Under the pieces are notes generated by a model, which saw only the letters and a list, made by a program, of their open reading frames with translations, had not been told where the DNA came from and did not search any database. The translations under genes were made by a program, and so were the position numbers. A stretch of DNA of 64,000 bases from Colwellia sp. TT2012 (GTDB taxonomy: Bacteria; Pseudomonadota; Gammaproteobacteria; Enterobacterales; Alteromonadaceae). This document shows, in pieces, positions 57,949 through 64,000 of this stretch. How positions within the stretch are numbered: position 1 is the first letter of the stretch; each line of letters begins with the position of its first letter. The DNA lies in contig NZ_LJYX01000025.1 of assembly GCF_001440345.1 (NCBI RefSeq), positions 39,240 through 103,239 of the forward strand. The letters are read 5' to 3'.

Positions 57949-58422
57949 ATGTTCGATATCTTAATGTATCTTTTTGAAACCTATATTCAAAATGAAGCAG
58001 AAACCATGGTGGATCATGAGCTGTTAACAGATGAGTTAACACGAGCGGGCTTTCATCAGGATGAAATATATAAAGCATTAAACTGGTTAGAAAAACTTAC
58101 CGCGTTACAAGACACAGAGGCTTATCCTTATCTAACACGTGTAGGTAGTAAGTCGGTACGTATTTATACCAGCGAAGAAATGCAGTTACTTGATACACCT
58201 AGCCGCGGTTTTATTTTGTTTTTAGAGCAAGTGAATGTACTTGATTTTATTACGCGTGAAATGGTGATTGATAGGGTGATGGAGCTTGATACAAAATACT
58301 TCTCTATGGATGATCTTAAATGGGTAATTCTTATGGTGTTATTTAATGTACCAGGTAAAGAGTCGGCTTACTCCCAATTAGAAGATTTAATCTTTGAAGA
58401 ACAAGAAGGACCACTACACTAA
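57949..58422 (+). CDS. smg: Smg protein (DUF494)
   Basis: 157-aa cytoplasmic protein of the DUF494/Smg family, function unknown. Family marks are [14 protein letters not shown] at the start, [20 protein letters not shown] (about 24-43) and the C-terminal [16 protein letters not shown]. Identical in length to E. coli Smg. It follows dprA directly, the order conserved across gammaproteobacteria. Confidence 0.95.
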   Translation: MFDILMYLFETYIQNEAETMVDHELLTDELTRAGFHQDEIYKALNWLEKLTALQDTEAYPYLTRVGSKSVRIYTSEEMQLLDTPSRGFILFLEQVNVLDFITREMVIDRVMELDTKYFSMDDLKWVILMVLFNVPGKESAYSQLEDLIFEEQEGPLH

Positions 58423-58530
58423 TAACGCCTTTCAAGCAAAGCAATCAGTAGTAAGCAATTGCTCAGCATAGGGTTTAGTCAAGTTTTGTGGCATAATAGT
58501 GCCACACTTGTTTTACCCGCAATTTCAATA

Positions 58531-59091
58531 ATGTCTGAATCTGATAAAGCTCTCTTTACTCATCACGAACATGCTTTAGATAAAGTGCAGCAAGTGTGTC
58601 CTGAATGTGGTGCTGAATTGGCTATTAAACGTGGTAAATCAGGAGCCTTTTTAGGTTGTGTCAATTACCCTAATTGTCAATATACCCGCGCAGTAGTAGA
58701 ACATGAACGTGTTGAAGATAAGATACTATCGGGTAGTGAATGTCCATTGTGCTCACATGAGTTAGCGGTGAAACAAGGTCGATATGGTATGTTTATTGGT
58801 TGTAGTAACTTCCCTGCATGTCATCACATTGAGCATGAGGTGCAAGAAACCTTAGATAATGTGGCATGTCCAAGCTGTAAAAGCGGCTCATTGCAAGAAA
58901 AGACCAGTCGATTTGGCAAAAAATTTTACTCCTGTGATGCTTATCCAAAATGTAAATTTGTTGTAAACCATGAGCCAATGGAGGGGGAGTGCGAAAAGTG
59001 TCAATTTCCGTTATTGTTAAAAAGAAATATGGCCGCTGGACTTAAATACCAGTGTGCAGATAAAAAATGCTCTCATATGCAGAAGACATGA
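58531..59091 (+). CDS. yrdD: Topoisomerase I-type zinc-finger protein (YrdD)
   Basis: 186-aa DNA-binding protein made of four C4 zinc ribbons of the topoisomerase I C-terminal type. The Cys pairs are CPECGAEL...CVNYPNC, CPLCSHEL...CSNFPAC, CPSCKSG...CDAYPKC and CEKCQFPL...CADKKC. There is no topoisomerase catalytic domain; the cellular role is not known. I chose the ATG at 58531, where the family N-terminus begins; the open frame from 58459 is upstream leader. It is the last gene of the rightward lysM-dprA-smg group and ends before a bidirectional terminator. Confidence 0.92.
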   Translation: MSESDKALFTHHEHALDKVQQVCPECGAELAIKRGKSGAFLGCVNYPNCQYTRAVVEHERVEDKILSGSECPLCSHELAVKQGRYGMFIGCSNFPACHHIEHEVQETLDNVACPSCKSGSLQEKTSRFGKKFYSCDAYPKCKFVVNHEPMEGECEKCQFPLLLKRNMAAGLKYQCADKKCSHMQKT

Positions 59092-59107
59092 CAAAATATC
59101 ATCTATA

Positions 59108-59147
59108 AAAAAAGACGCCTTTCACTATGTGAATAGGCGTCTTTTTT
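59108..59147. terminator. Bidirectional terminator between yrdD and purK
   Basis: Stem AAAAAGACGCCT/AGGCGTCTTTTT with an inner TCAC/GTGA pair, A-run on one side and T-run on the other. It serves both converging genes. Confidence 0.9.
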
Positions 59148-59166
59148 GTCATTAATTCAAGGGTTT

Positions 59167-60324
59167 TTAGCTTTGTTTGTCTAAATATTTTTTTGCGAAA
59201 TCGTTAAGATCAGGAAATGCTTTAGGGCAAAGGATATCAGCTAAATTTTGTAAACGCTGAGCAAGTTGTAATTCATGCTCACCGCTAACATTAATATGGC
59301 CCATCTTACGACCAGCACGTTTACCTTTGTTGTACCAATGAACAGATACACTTGCTATAGCAAGCACTTCATCAGGGATAGTATCCTCACCAATAATGTT
59401 GACCATCGCTGTTGGGCGAACAAGCGCTGTACTACCTAAAGGCAAATCACATATTGCTCTTAAGTGATTTTCAAACTGACAGGTGTCAGCACCTTGCTGG
59501 GTCCAATGACCTGAATTATGGACTCTTGGTGCAATTTCATTGACCAAGAGCTGATCACCGACTTGGAAAAATTCAATGGCCATAACACCAACATAGTTGA
59601 GCTTATCAGATAGTGCTTTAAATACAGTACCAGCTTGTTCTTGTAGTTTAGTATTAATAGGAGCAGCAACGGATACCGTTAAAATACCATTGGTATGGTG
59701 ATTTTCAGTCAGAGGATATACAGCAACATCACCATTTATTCGGCGTACACCCACAAGAGAAATTTCGCGATCAAAAGGCACCATTTGTTCAGCAACAATG
59801 CCCTGGTTTACTGTTGTGGAAGCGTTAAGGAAATCAGCCATATCTTGCCAAATTGCTTCGGCATCAGCAGCTACTTTTAATCGCCATTGGCCTTTGCCGT
59901 CATATCCTTCAAGTGCTGTTTTAAAGATAATAGGTAAAGATAAGTAATTAATTGCCTTGTCAAAGTCTTCTTTTGAATTAACAAAATAATATTTGGCATT
60001 GGCCGTATTACAAGACTCAAGCAATGCTTTTTCTAACCGTCTATCACCGCCAATCTTAATGGCTTCACTTTTTGGGAAAAGTTTTCCTGATTGCTCACAC
60101 TCGTCAAGTATGTCATGAGCTACATGTTCAAACTCGGCGGTAATAACATCAGCATTAATAATACCAGCTGCTAAATCGCCATATATCTGTTCAGGTGTAA
60201 TAGGGTGAACCACCTTATTACTTGATACATCTAGTGCTTTGACATCCAAGTTTAAAGGTGTGCCCGCTAATTGCATCATTCGAGCTAATTGGCCTGCGCC
60301 AAGTACGAGAACTTTTTTCATCAT
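59167..60324 (-). CDS. purK: 5-(carboxyamino)imidazole ribonucleotide synthase
   Basis: 385-aa ATP-grasp enzyme of purine synthesis that converts AIR, ATP and bicarbonate to N5-CAIR. It begins MMKKVLVLGAGQLARMMQLA. ATP-grasp marks are LPIIFKTALEGYDGKGQWRL (about 127-146), GIVAEQMVPFDREISLVGVR and LLVNEIAPRVHNSGHWTQQG. I place the start at 60324 (tandem ATG; 60321 is the other), 7 bp after the purE stop; the longer frame to 60468 only overlaps purE. Translated with purE as one operon. Confidence 0.96.
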   Translation of the reverse strand: MMKKVLVLGAGQLARMMQLAGTPLNLDVKALDVSSNKVVHPITPEQIYGDLAAGIINADVITAEFEHVAHDILDECEQSGKLFPKSEAIKIGGDRRLEKALLESCNTANAKYYFVNSKEDFDKAINYLSLPIIFKTALEGYDGKGQWRLKVAADAEAIWQDMADFLNASTTVNQGIVAEQMVPFDREISLVGVRRINGDVAVYPLTENHHTNGILTVSVAAPINTKLQEQAGTVFKALSDKLNYVGVMAIEFFQVGDQLLVNEIAPRVHNSGHWTQQGADTCQFENHLRAICDLPLGSTALVRPTAMVNIIGEDTIPDEVLAIASVSVHWYNKGKRAGRKMGHINVSGEHELQLAQRLQNLADILCPKAFPDLNDFAKKYLDKQS

Positions 60325-60331
60325 GCTGTGT

Positions 60332-60814
60332 TTATTCTGCCGGATTTGGGTTAGCAAGTATGTTTTCAGTTTGTTTTTTACGAAACTGTTCGATGTTTTC
60401 TTGGATCTCAGCATTATGAGTGCCGATAATCTGTGCCGCAAGTAAACCAGCGTTAGCAGCACCAGCATTACCTATAGCTAAGGTACCTACTGCGATACCT
60501 TTTGGCATTTGTACAATAGATAATAATGAGTCCTGTCCGTTAAGTGCTTTAGATTGCACGGGTACGCCCAAAACAGGTAAAGAGGTATAAGCTGCAGCCA
60601 TACCTGGTAGGTGAGCGGCACCACCAGCACCAGCCACAATGACTTTAATGCCTCTATCTTTTGCACTTTCAGCATATTCGGCAAGTAAGTGCGGGGTGCG
60701 ATGTGCTGAAATTACTTTTGTTTCGTATTTTACACCCAAAGAATCAAGCATTTCTGCTGTATGTTGCATTGTTGGCCAATCTGATTTTGACCCCATGATG
60801 ATACCCACTGTCAT
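60332..60814 (-). CDS. purE: N5-carboxyaminoimidazole ribonucleotide mutase
   Basis: 160-aa class I PurE that moves the carboxylate from N5 to C4 of the imidazole ring, giving CAIR. Conserved pattern: [20 protein letters not shown] (3-22), [14 protein letters not shown] (about 40-53), [20 protein letters not shown] (about 69-88) and [15 protein letters not shown]. First gene of the leftward purEK operon. Its leader contains a perfect 7-bp hairpin. Confidence 0.97.
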   Translation of the reverse strand: MTVGIIMGSKSDWPTMQHTAEMLDSLGVKYETKVISAHRTPHLLAEYAESAKDRGIKVIVAGAGGAAHLPGMAAAYTSLPVLGVPVQSKALNGQDSLLSIVQMPKGIAVGTLAIGNAGAANAGLLAAQIIGTHNAEIQENIEQFRKKQTENILANPNPAE

Positions 60815-60843
60815 GAATTTATGCCCTTTAAAAGAATATAGTG

Positions 60844-60861
60844 TTCTTCGTTTACGAAGAA
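60844..60861. promoter_or_regulatory. Inverted repeat in the purEK leader
   Basis: TTCTTCG (60844-60850) and CGAAGAA (60855-60861) with TTTA between, 30 bp before purE. A TATAAT-like element lies just upstream on the minus strand (60885-60880) without a good -35. The repeat lacks the odd-centred PurR pattern, so it may be an RNA hairpin or an unknown operator. The remaining sequence up to 61008 shows nothing clear. Confidence 0.4.
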
Positions 60862-61008
60862 AGTAAAAATAGAGCTGTAATTATAACCTTGTTTACCGCA
60901 ATACGGAATGGAGAACTTTTTTATCGATAAATTAATCCAGCACTAGGTATTTATGATGGGGGTTTGGTAATATTGTCATATATGTAGTTATTAATAGAAG
61001 GGTGGTCT

Positions 61009-61560
61009 GTGAACGAAGAAAATGTAGTTGATGCTTTCAACAATGGTGGCATTATCGCTTATCCCACCGAAGCGGTGTTTGGTCTCGGTTGTGATCCAGA
61101 CAACGAAGAGTCACTTCAACACTTGTTAGCGCTAAAGCAGAGGTCCGCTGAGAAAGGACTTATTTTACTTGCTGGAAATTACTCGCAATTACTGCCTTAT
61201 ATCGATGACAGTAAAATTCCGCAAGATAAGCGTTTTACTATGTTGTCGAGATGGCCAGATGGCATTACGCAACTTGTTCCTAAAAATAGTAATATTTCAC
61301 CGTTATTATCTGGTAAGTTTGACACCATAGCGGTAAGAATTACCAGCCAACCTGACGTTGTTGCTCTGTGTAAACAAACCAATAAACCCATAGTATCGAC
61401 CAGTGCTAACTTATCAGGGCAAGAGCCCGCTAAAACATGGCAAACATTAGATCCGGTATTATCTAAGCAAGTAGATTTTATTATTGAGGGAGTAACGTTA
61501 GGCCATAGCTCACCATCAAAAATAATGCATGCGCTGACCGGCAAGGTGATTAGAACATAA
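61009..61560 (+). CDS. tsaC: Threonylcarbamoyl-AMP synthase TsaC
   Basis: 183-aa YrdC-fold enzyme that makes threonylcarbamoyl-AMP for the t6A37 modification of ANN-decoding tRNAs. Conserved: [20 protein letters not shown] (13-32), [16 protein letters not shown] (about 43-58), [11 protein letters not shown], and [15 protein letters not shown] (about 126-140). GTG start with AGAAGGGTGG upstream. It lies before aroE as in E. coli, but a terminator separates them here. Confidence 0.96.
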   Translation: MNEENVVDAFNNGGIIAYPTEAVFGLGCDPDNEESLQHLLALKQRSAEKGLILLAGNYSQLLPYIDDSKIPQDKRFTMLSRWPDGITQLVPKNSNISPLLSGKFDTIAVRITSQPDVVALCKQTNKPIVSTSANLSGQEPAKTWQTLDPVLSKQVDFIIEGVTLGHSSPSKIMHALTGKVIRT

Positions 61561-61646
61561 CTGCAGCGTAGGTATTGAGCATGTTCCTATGGCATATTCA
61601 ATTATGCTTGCGGAAAATTCTAAAGGTTTCTTTTAGCATCAAAATA

Positions 61647-61685
61647 AAAAGCAGTAACTTATTCGAAAGTGTTACTGCTTTTTTG
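61647..61685 (+). terminator. Terminator between tsaC and aroE
   Basis: AAAAGCAGTAAC/GTTACTGCTTTT stem followed by T-run, 87 bp past the tsaC stop. It implies aroE has its own promoter. Confidence 0.85.
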
Positions 61686-61744
61686 TTTTCATTAATTGTT
61701 GATTCAGTTAGGCTGTCGCCATTCGTTAACTTCTCCCTATCGCT

Positions 61745-62572
61745 ATGACACAACCAATTCCAGATCAATATCGCGTTTTTGGCAATCCAATTAAGCAATC
61801 ACGTTCACCAGATATTCATCATATATTTGCCAGTAAGAGCCAACAAATAATCAATTACCAAAAACAGCTAGTTGATATTGATGGTTTCGCTAATGCGGTT
61901 GCCGACCTTATTGATCAAGGCGGAAAAGGCGCAAACGTAACCGCACCTTTTAAAGAACAAGCACTGGCATTAGCCGATGAGCTCACCGAACGTGCATCAT
62001 TAGCTGGTGCAGTTAACACCCTAACTTTTAAAGAAGGCAAGATACTCGGTGATAACACCGATGGTGAAGGCTTAGTTCAAGACCTAATTATTAACAAAGT
62101 GCTGTTAAAACAAAGGAGAATTTTGCTCTTGGGTGCTGGTGGCGCAGCCAGAGGAGTCTTATTGCCGCTATTGGCGCAAGGTCCTAGCGCTATTGTTATT
62201 GCTAATAGAACGGTAAGTAAAGCAAAAGATCTTTGTCAGCATTTTAACGATGAACGACTAAGTGCTTGTAGCTTTGCTGAGACCACAGGTCAAGAGTTTG
62301 ACCTGATAATTAATGCCACATCTGCAAGTTTAGCTGGAGATTTACCACCAATACCTACTAGCATAATAAACAGTAAAGTGGTTTGTTATGACATGGCATA
62401 CGGGAGAAATGAAACGCAATTTCTTCAATGGGCAAGAGAGCAAGGAGCGGTAGACGTTATTGATGGTTTAGGCATGTTAGTTGGACAAGCTGCGGTAAGC
62501 TTTGCTATTTGGCGAGGGGTAACTCCCCAAGTGCAACCAGTAATTAAAAAATTAAGAGCCGCTCTTAAATAA
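61745..62572 (+). CDS. aroE: Shikimate 5-dehydrogenase
   Basis: 275-aa NADPH enzyme of the shikimate pathway (dehydroshikimate to shikimate). The substrate part has YRVFGNPIKQSRSPDIHHIF (9-28) and GANVTAPFKEQALALAD (with the catalytic Lys); the NADP site is LLLGAGGAARGVLLPLL (about 122-138) with NRTVSKA for phosphate contact; the end has DGLGMLVGQAAVSFAIWRG. Near E. coli length. yrdB starts 13 bp later. Confidence 0.97.
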   Translation: MTQPIPDQYRVFGNPIKQSRSPDIHHIFASKSQQIINYQKQLVDIDGFANAVADLIDQGGKGANVTAPFKEQALALADELTERASLAGAVNTLTFKEGKILGDNTDGEGLVQDLIINKVLLKQRRILLLGAGGAARGVLLPLLAQGPSAIVIANRTVSKAKDLCQHFNDERLSACSFAETTGQEFDLIINATSASLAGDLPPIPTSIINSKVVCYDMAYGRNETQFLQWAREQGAVDVIDGLGMLVGQAAVSFAIWRGVTPQVQPVIKKLRAALK

Positions 62573-62585
62573 AATAGGAATAAAT

Positions 62586-62819
62586 ATGAATCAAGCCATT
62601 TTGTTTAATGATGACTTAGTATTTGATGACGAACAAGATGCTTGGTGTTTTACCGCGCTACTCTCGGCGCAAGTGATGACTATTTACTTTCATTCAATGC
62701 AGTTAAAGAACCTTGCAAAGATAGATAACTGTACTAAGTTCGACTTAGAGGAAATAGTTGAACTCTGGCTCGAAAAAAATGAGCCAGAGGGAGATAGTAT
62801 TCACATACAAATGCGTTAA
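62586..62819 (+). CDS. yrdB: DUF1488 family protein YrdB
   Basis: 77-aa small acidic protein of unknown function. It begins MNQAILFNDDLVFDDEQDAW with the conserved acidic and aromatic pattern of DUF1488 proteins and ends in LWLEKNEPEGDSIHIQMR. It is placed directly behind aroE, the same order as E. coli aroE-yrdB, which supports the assignment. Confidence 0.88.
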   Translation: MNQAILFNDDLVFDDEQDAWCFTALLSAQVMTIYFHSMQLKNLAKIDNCTKFDLEEIVELWLEKNEPEGDSIHIQMR

Positions 62820-62840
62820 TTACTATCGCCATAAAGGGAA

Positions 62841-63380
62841 TCATTCACTGAGGTAGTCATTTTTTAATTCGACATAGTTTATCGCTGACTGTTTAAGGAA
62901 AGCGGCTTCACTTTCTTTTAATGGCCTAACTTGTTTTACTGGGTTACCAACATATAAATAACCGCTTACCAGTGTTTTATTTGGTGGCACTAAACTGCCG
63001 GCGCCAATAAAAACATCATCCTCGACAATTACACCATCCATAATTATCGCACCCATACCAACTAATATGCGGTTGCCAAGCTGACAGCCGTGTAGCATAC
63101 ATTTATGACCTACAGTGACGTCGTCGCCAATAATTAATGGATTTCCTTGTGGATTACTCGAACTTTTACGGGTGACGTGTAAAACACTACCGTCTTGTAT
63201 ATTTGTACGAGCACCAATGGTTATGGTATTAACATCTCCTCGGGCGGCAACGAGCGGCCAAATACTGACATCATCTGATAAGGTAATGTCTCCAACTAAA
63301 ACGGCTGAGTTATCGATATAGATATTCGAACCAAGTGAGGGGTAAATACCTTTATAAGGACGTACGTTAGTTATACTCAT
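62841..63380 (-). CDS. yrdA: Gamma-carbonic anhydrase-like hexapeptide protein YrdA
   Basis: 179-aa left-handed beta-helix protein of the gamma-carbonic anhydrase/PaaY family, predicted to bind zinc as a trimer; activity of YrdA is not established. Hexapeptide turns fill the centre, with VLVGDITLSDDVSIWPLVAA, RTNIQDGSVLHVT, and DDVTVGHKCMLHGCQLGNRI carrying the metal-ligand histidines. I prefer the ATG at 63380 (MSITNVRPYKG, preceded by AAGGTG) to the ATG at 63404. Convergent with yrdB and divergent from the rRNA operon. Confidence 0.94.
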   Translation of the reverse strand: MSITNVRPYKGIYPSLGSNIYIDNSAVLVGDITLSDDVSIWPLVAARGDVNTITIGARTNIQDGSVLHVTRKSSSNPQGNPLIIGDDVTVGHKCMLHGCQLGNRILVGMGAIIMDGVIVEDDVFIGAGSLVPPNKTLVSGYLYVGNPVKQVRPLKESEAAFLKQSAINYVELKNDYLSE

Positions 63381-63623
63381 ATAGCACCTTTTGCACAGCT
63401 GCAATTTAATTTAATGGCAAGTGGTGGTAAAAATAACATAGACAGTCAATAAAACCAGTATTAGAGCAGCTTTGTATTGAAAAAATCTATAAAGATAAAA
63501 TAAGCAATTGAAATGAAAAACAATAAATACGACTAACTAATGAACGTATCGAGGTAAACTCACACAAGGGCTGTGTAAAAATAGAGCAAGCGAAATATTT
63601 ATACGATTTTAACCAAAAAAGGG

Positions 63624-63651
63624 TTGACCTAATTATAAAAATGTCTAAAAT
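63624..63651 (+). promoter_or_regulatory. rRNA operon promoter P1
   Basis: TTGACC (63624-63629), 16-bp spacer, TAAAAT (63646-63651), then a GCGCATCC discriminator. An A-rich tract precedes the -35 like an UP element. The bases from 63405 to 63600 have no gene I can see. Confidence 0.75.
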
Positions 63652-63773
63652 GCGCATCCAGTTCCAAGGGGTATCCTAAAGAACTGTTTTGATAAGTTAT
63701 CTACTTCCTTTTAAGGTAAATAAGTTAACTTAACGTTTTAAAAGTTAAGCTGAAAAGTTTTTTAAATAAAACG

Positions 63774-63801
63774 TTGACATCAAAACTCGGAAGCGTATTA
63801 T
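63774..63801 (+). promoter_or_regulatory. rRNA operon promoter P2
   Basis: Perfect TTGACA (63774-63779), 16-bp spacer, TATTAT (63796-63801), and an ACGCATCC discriminator. The upstream GTTTTTTAAATAAAA tract (63757-63771) suits an UP element. The GC-containing discriminator shared with P1 is what stringent control by ppGpp/DksA acts on. Confidence 0.85.
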
Positions 63802-63807
63802 ACGCAT

Positions 63808-64000
63808 CCTGCTTCGGGCAAACGGCAACGTTAGCAAGGAGTTAAAGCGAGTAACGAATGCGATTACTGCTTATTTCTTTAACAATTAGTTATCATGCAA
63901 TTTGTGTGGACACTCACATTAATGTTGTTTTACATAGTTTTCCTTTCGGGGAGAACAAAAACGCTTAATGAATGATGTTCATGCAAATAAATATAAGTTA
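63808..64000 (+). ncRNA. rRNA operon leader, upstream of 16S (partial)
   Basis: Leader of a ribosomal RNA operon whose 16S gene begins beyond the window. A boxA antitermination element TTTCTTTAACAA is at 63874-63885. About 20 nt later, CAATTTGTGTGGACACTC matches the conserved leader segment seen in E. coli rrn operons. A likely boxB-type stem AGTAA/TTACT precedes boxA. Located next to yrdA, as rrnD is in E. coli. Confidence 0.88.

Noticed and set aside
60844..60861. PurR operator before purE
   Set aside because: The palindrome has a 4-nt loop and lacks the central CG-based PurR pattern.
61598..61798. 66-aa minus-strand ORF
   Set aside because: Crosses the tsaC terminator and the aroE start; no homology recognised.

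Overview
The window reads as oriC-proximal chromosome of a marine gammaproteobacterium of the Alteromonadales, most likely Colwellia or a close relative. That placement is an inference from AT-rich DNA, protein similarity recalled from memory and gene order; no search was run. Gene density is high, there is no intact mobile element and no CRISPR array.

Region 1 (1-14.3 kb) is the right part of an exosortase A (XrtA)/PEP-CTERM exopolysaccharide locus. On the minus strand lie the start of xrtA, a GT4 glycosyltransferase, a FemAB-like protein, a polysaccharide deacetylase and an initiating sugar-phosphate transferase. Divergent on the plus strand are an OM export lipoprotein, a Wzz-type chain-length protein, a BY-type tyrosine kinase, an OM beta-barrel protein and an ExeA-like ATPase. 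Convergent to these is the two-component pair prsR-prsK. PrsR carries GAFTGA and should act on sigma-54. A PEP-CTERM substrate gene (19.5-20.2 kb) lies apart from the locus and has a near-consensus -24/-12 promoter, which ties it to PrsK/PrsR. Between them are an RND efflux pump with its adaptor and a tRNA-Arg(CCG) followed by the broken start of a tRNA-targeting integrase.

Region 2 (20.5-37.2 kb) is the replication-origin neighbourhood: parB-parA-rsmG-mnmG leftward, then an Escherichia-type oriC (GATC-rich 13-mers plus DnaA boxes) between mnmG and mioC, then mnmE-yidC-yidD-rnpA-rpmH leftward and dnaA-dnaN-recF-gyrB rightward. Two perfect parS palindromes lie inside recF, so the ParAB system and its sites are close to oriC. 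The mioC-mnmE spacer (25.8-26.5 kb) is unusual: a perfect 16-bp inverted repeat, an orphan open C-terminal reading frame with its own terminator, and an isolated DnaA box.

Region 3 (37.3-47.7 kb) holds glyQS, a DksA/TraR-type zinc-finger protein, a short signal peptidase I, tusA, slt, pepQ, yigZ and trkH. Region 4 (47.8-55.5 kb) holds a large secreted HEYVH metallopeptidase/beta-propeller protein, a 221-bp MITE-like element, and the leftward block def-fmt-rsmB-trkA. Region 5 (55.6-64 kb) holds a LysM protein, dprA, smg and a topoisomerase-type zinc-finger gene, then purEK, tsaC, aroE, yrdB and yrdA. It ends in tandem rRNA promoters, a boxA and the 16S leader; the 16S gene itself starts beyond the window.

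Most genes are housekeeping with confident assignments. The accessory content is the XrtA/PEP-CTERM system, the RND pump, the integrase remnant, the MITE and the metallopeptidase. No wholly new system was found. The most useful new links are the sigma-54 promoter on the PEP-CTERM gene, the MITE, and the recF-embedded parS sites.
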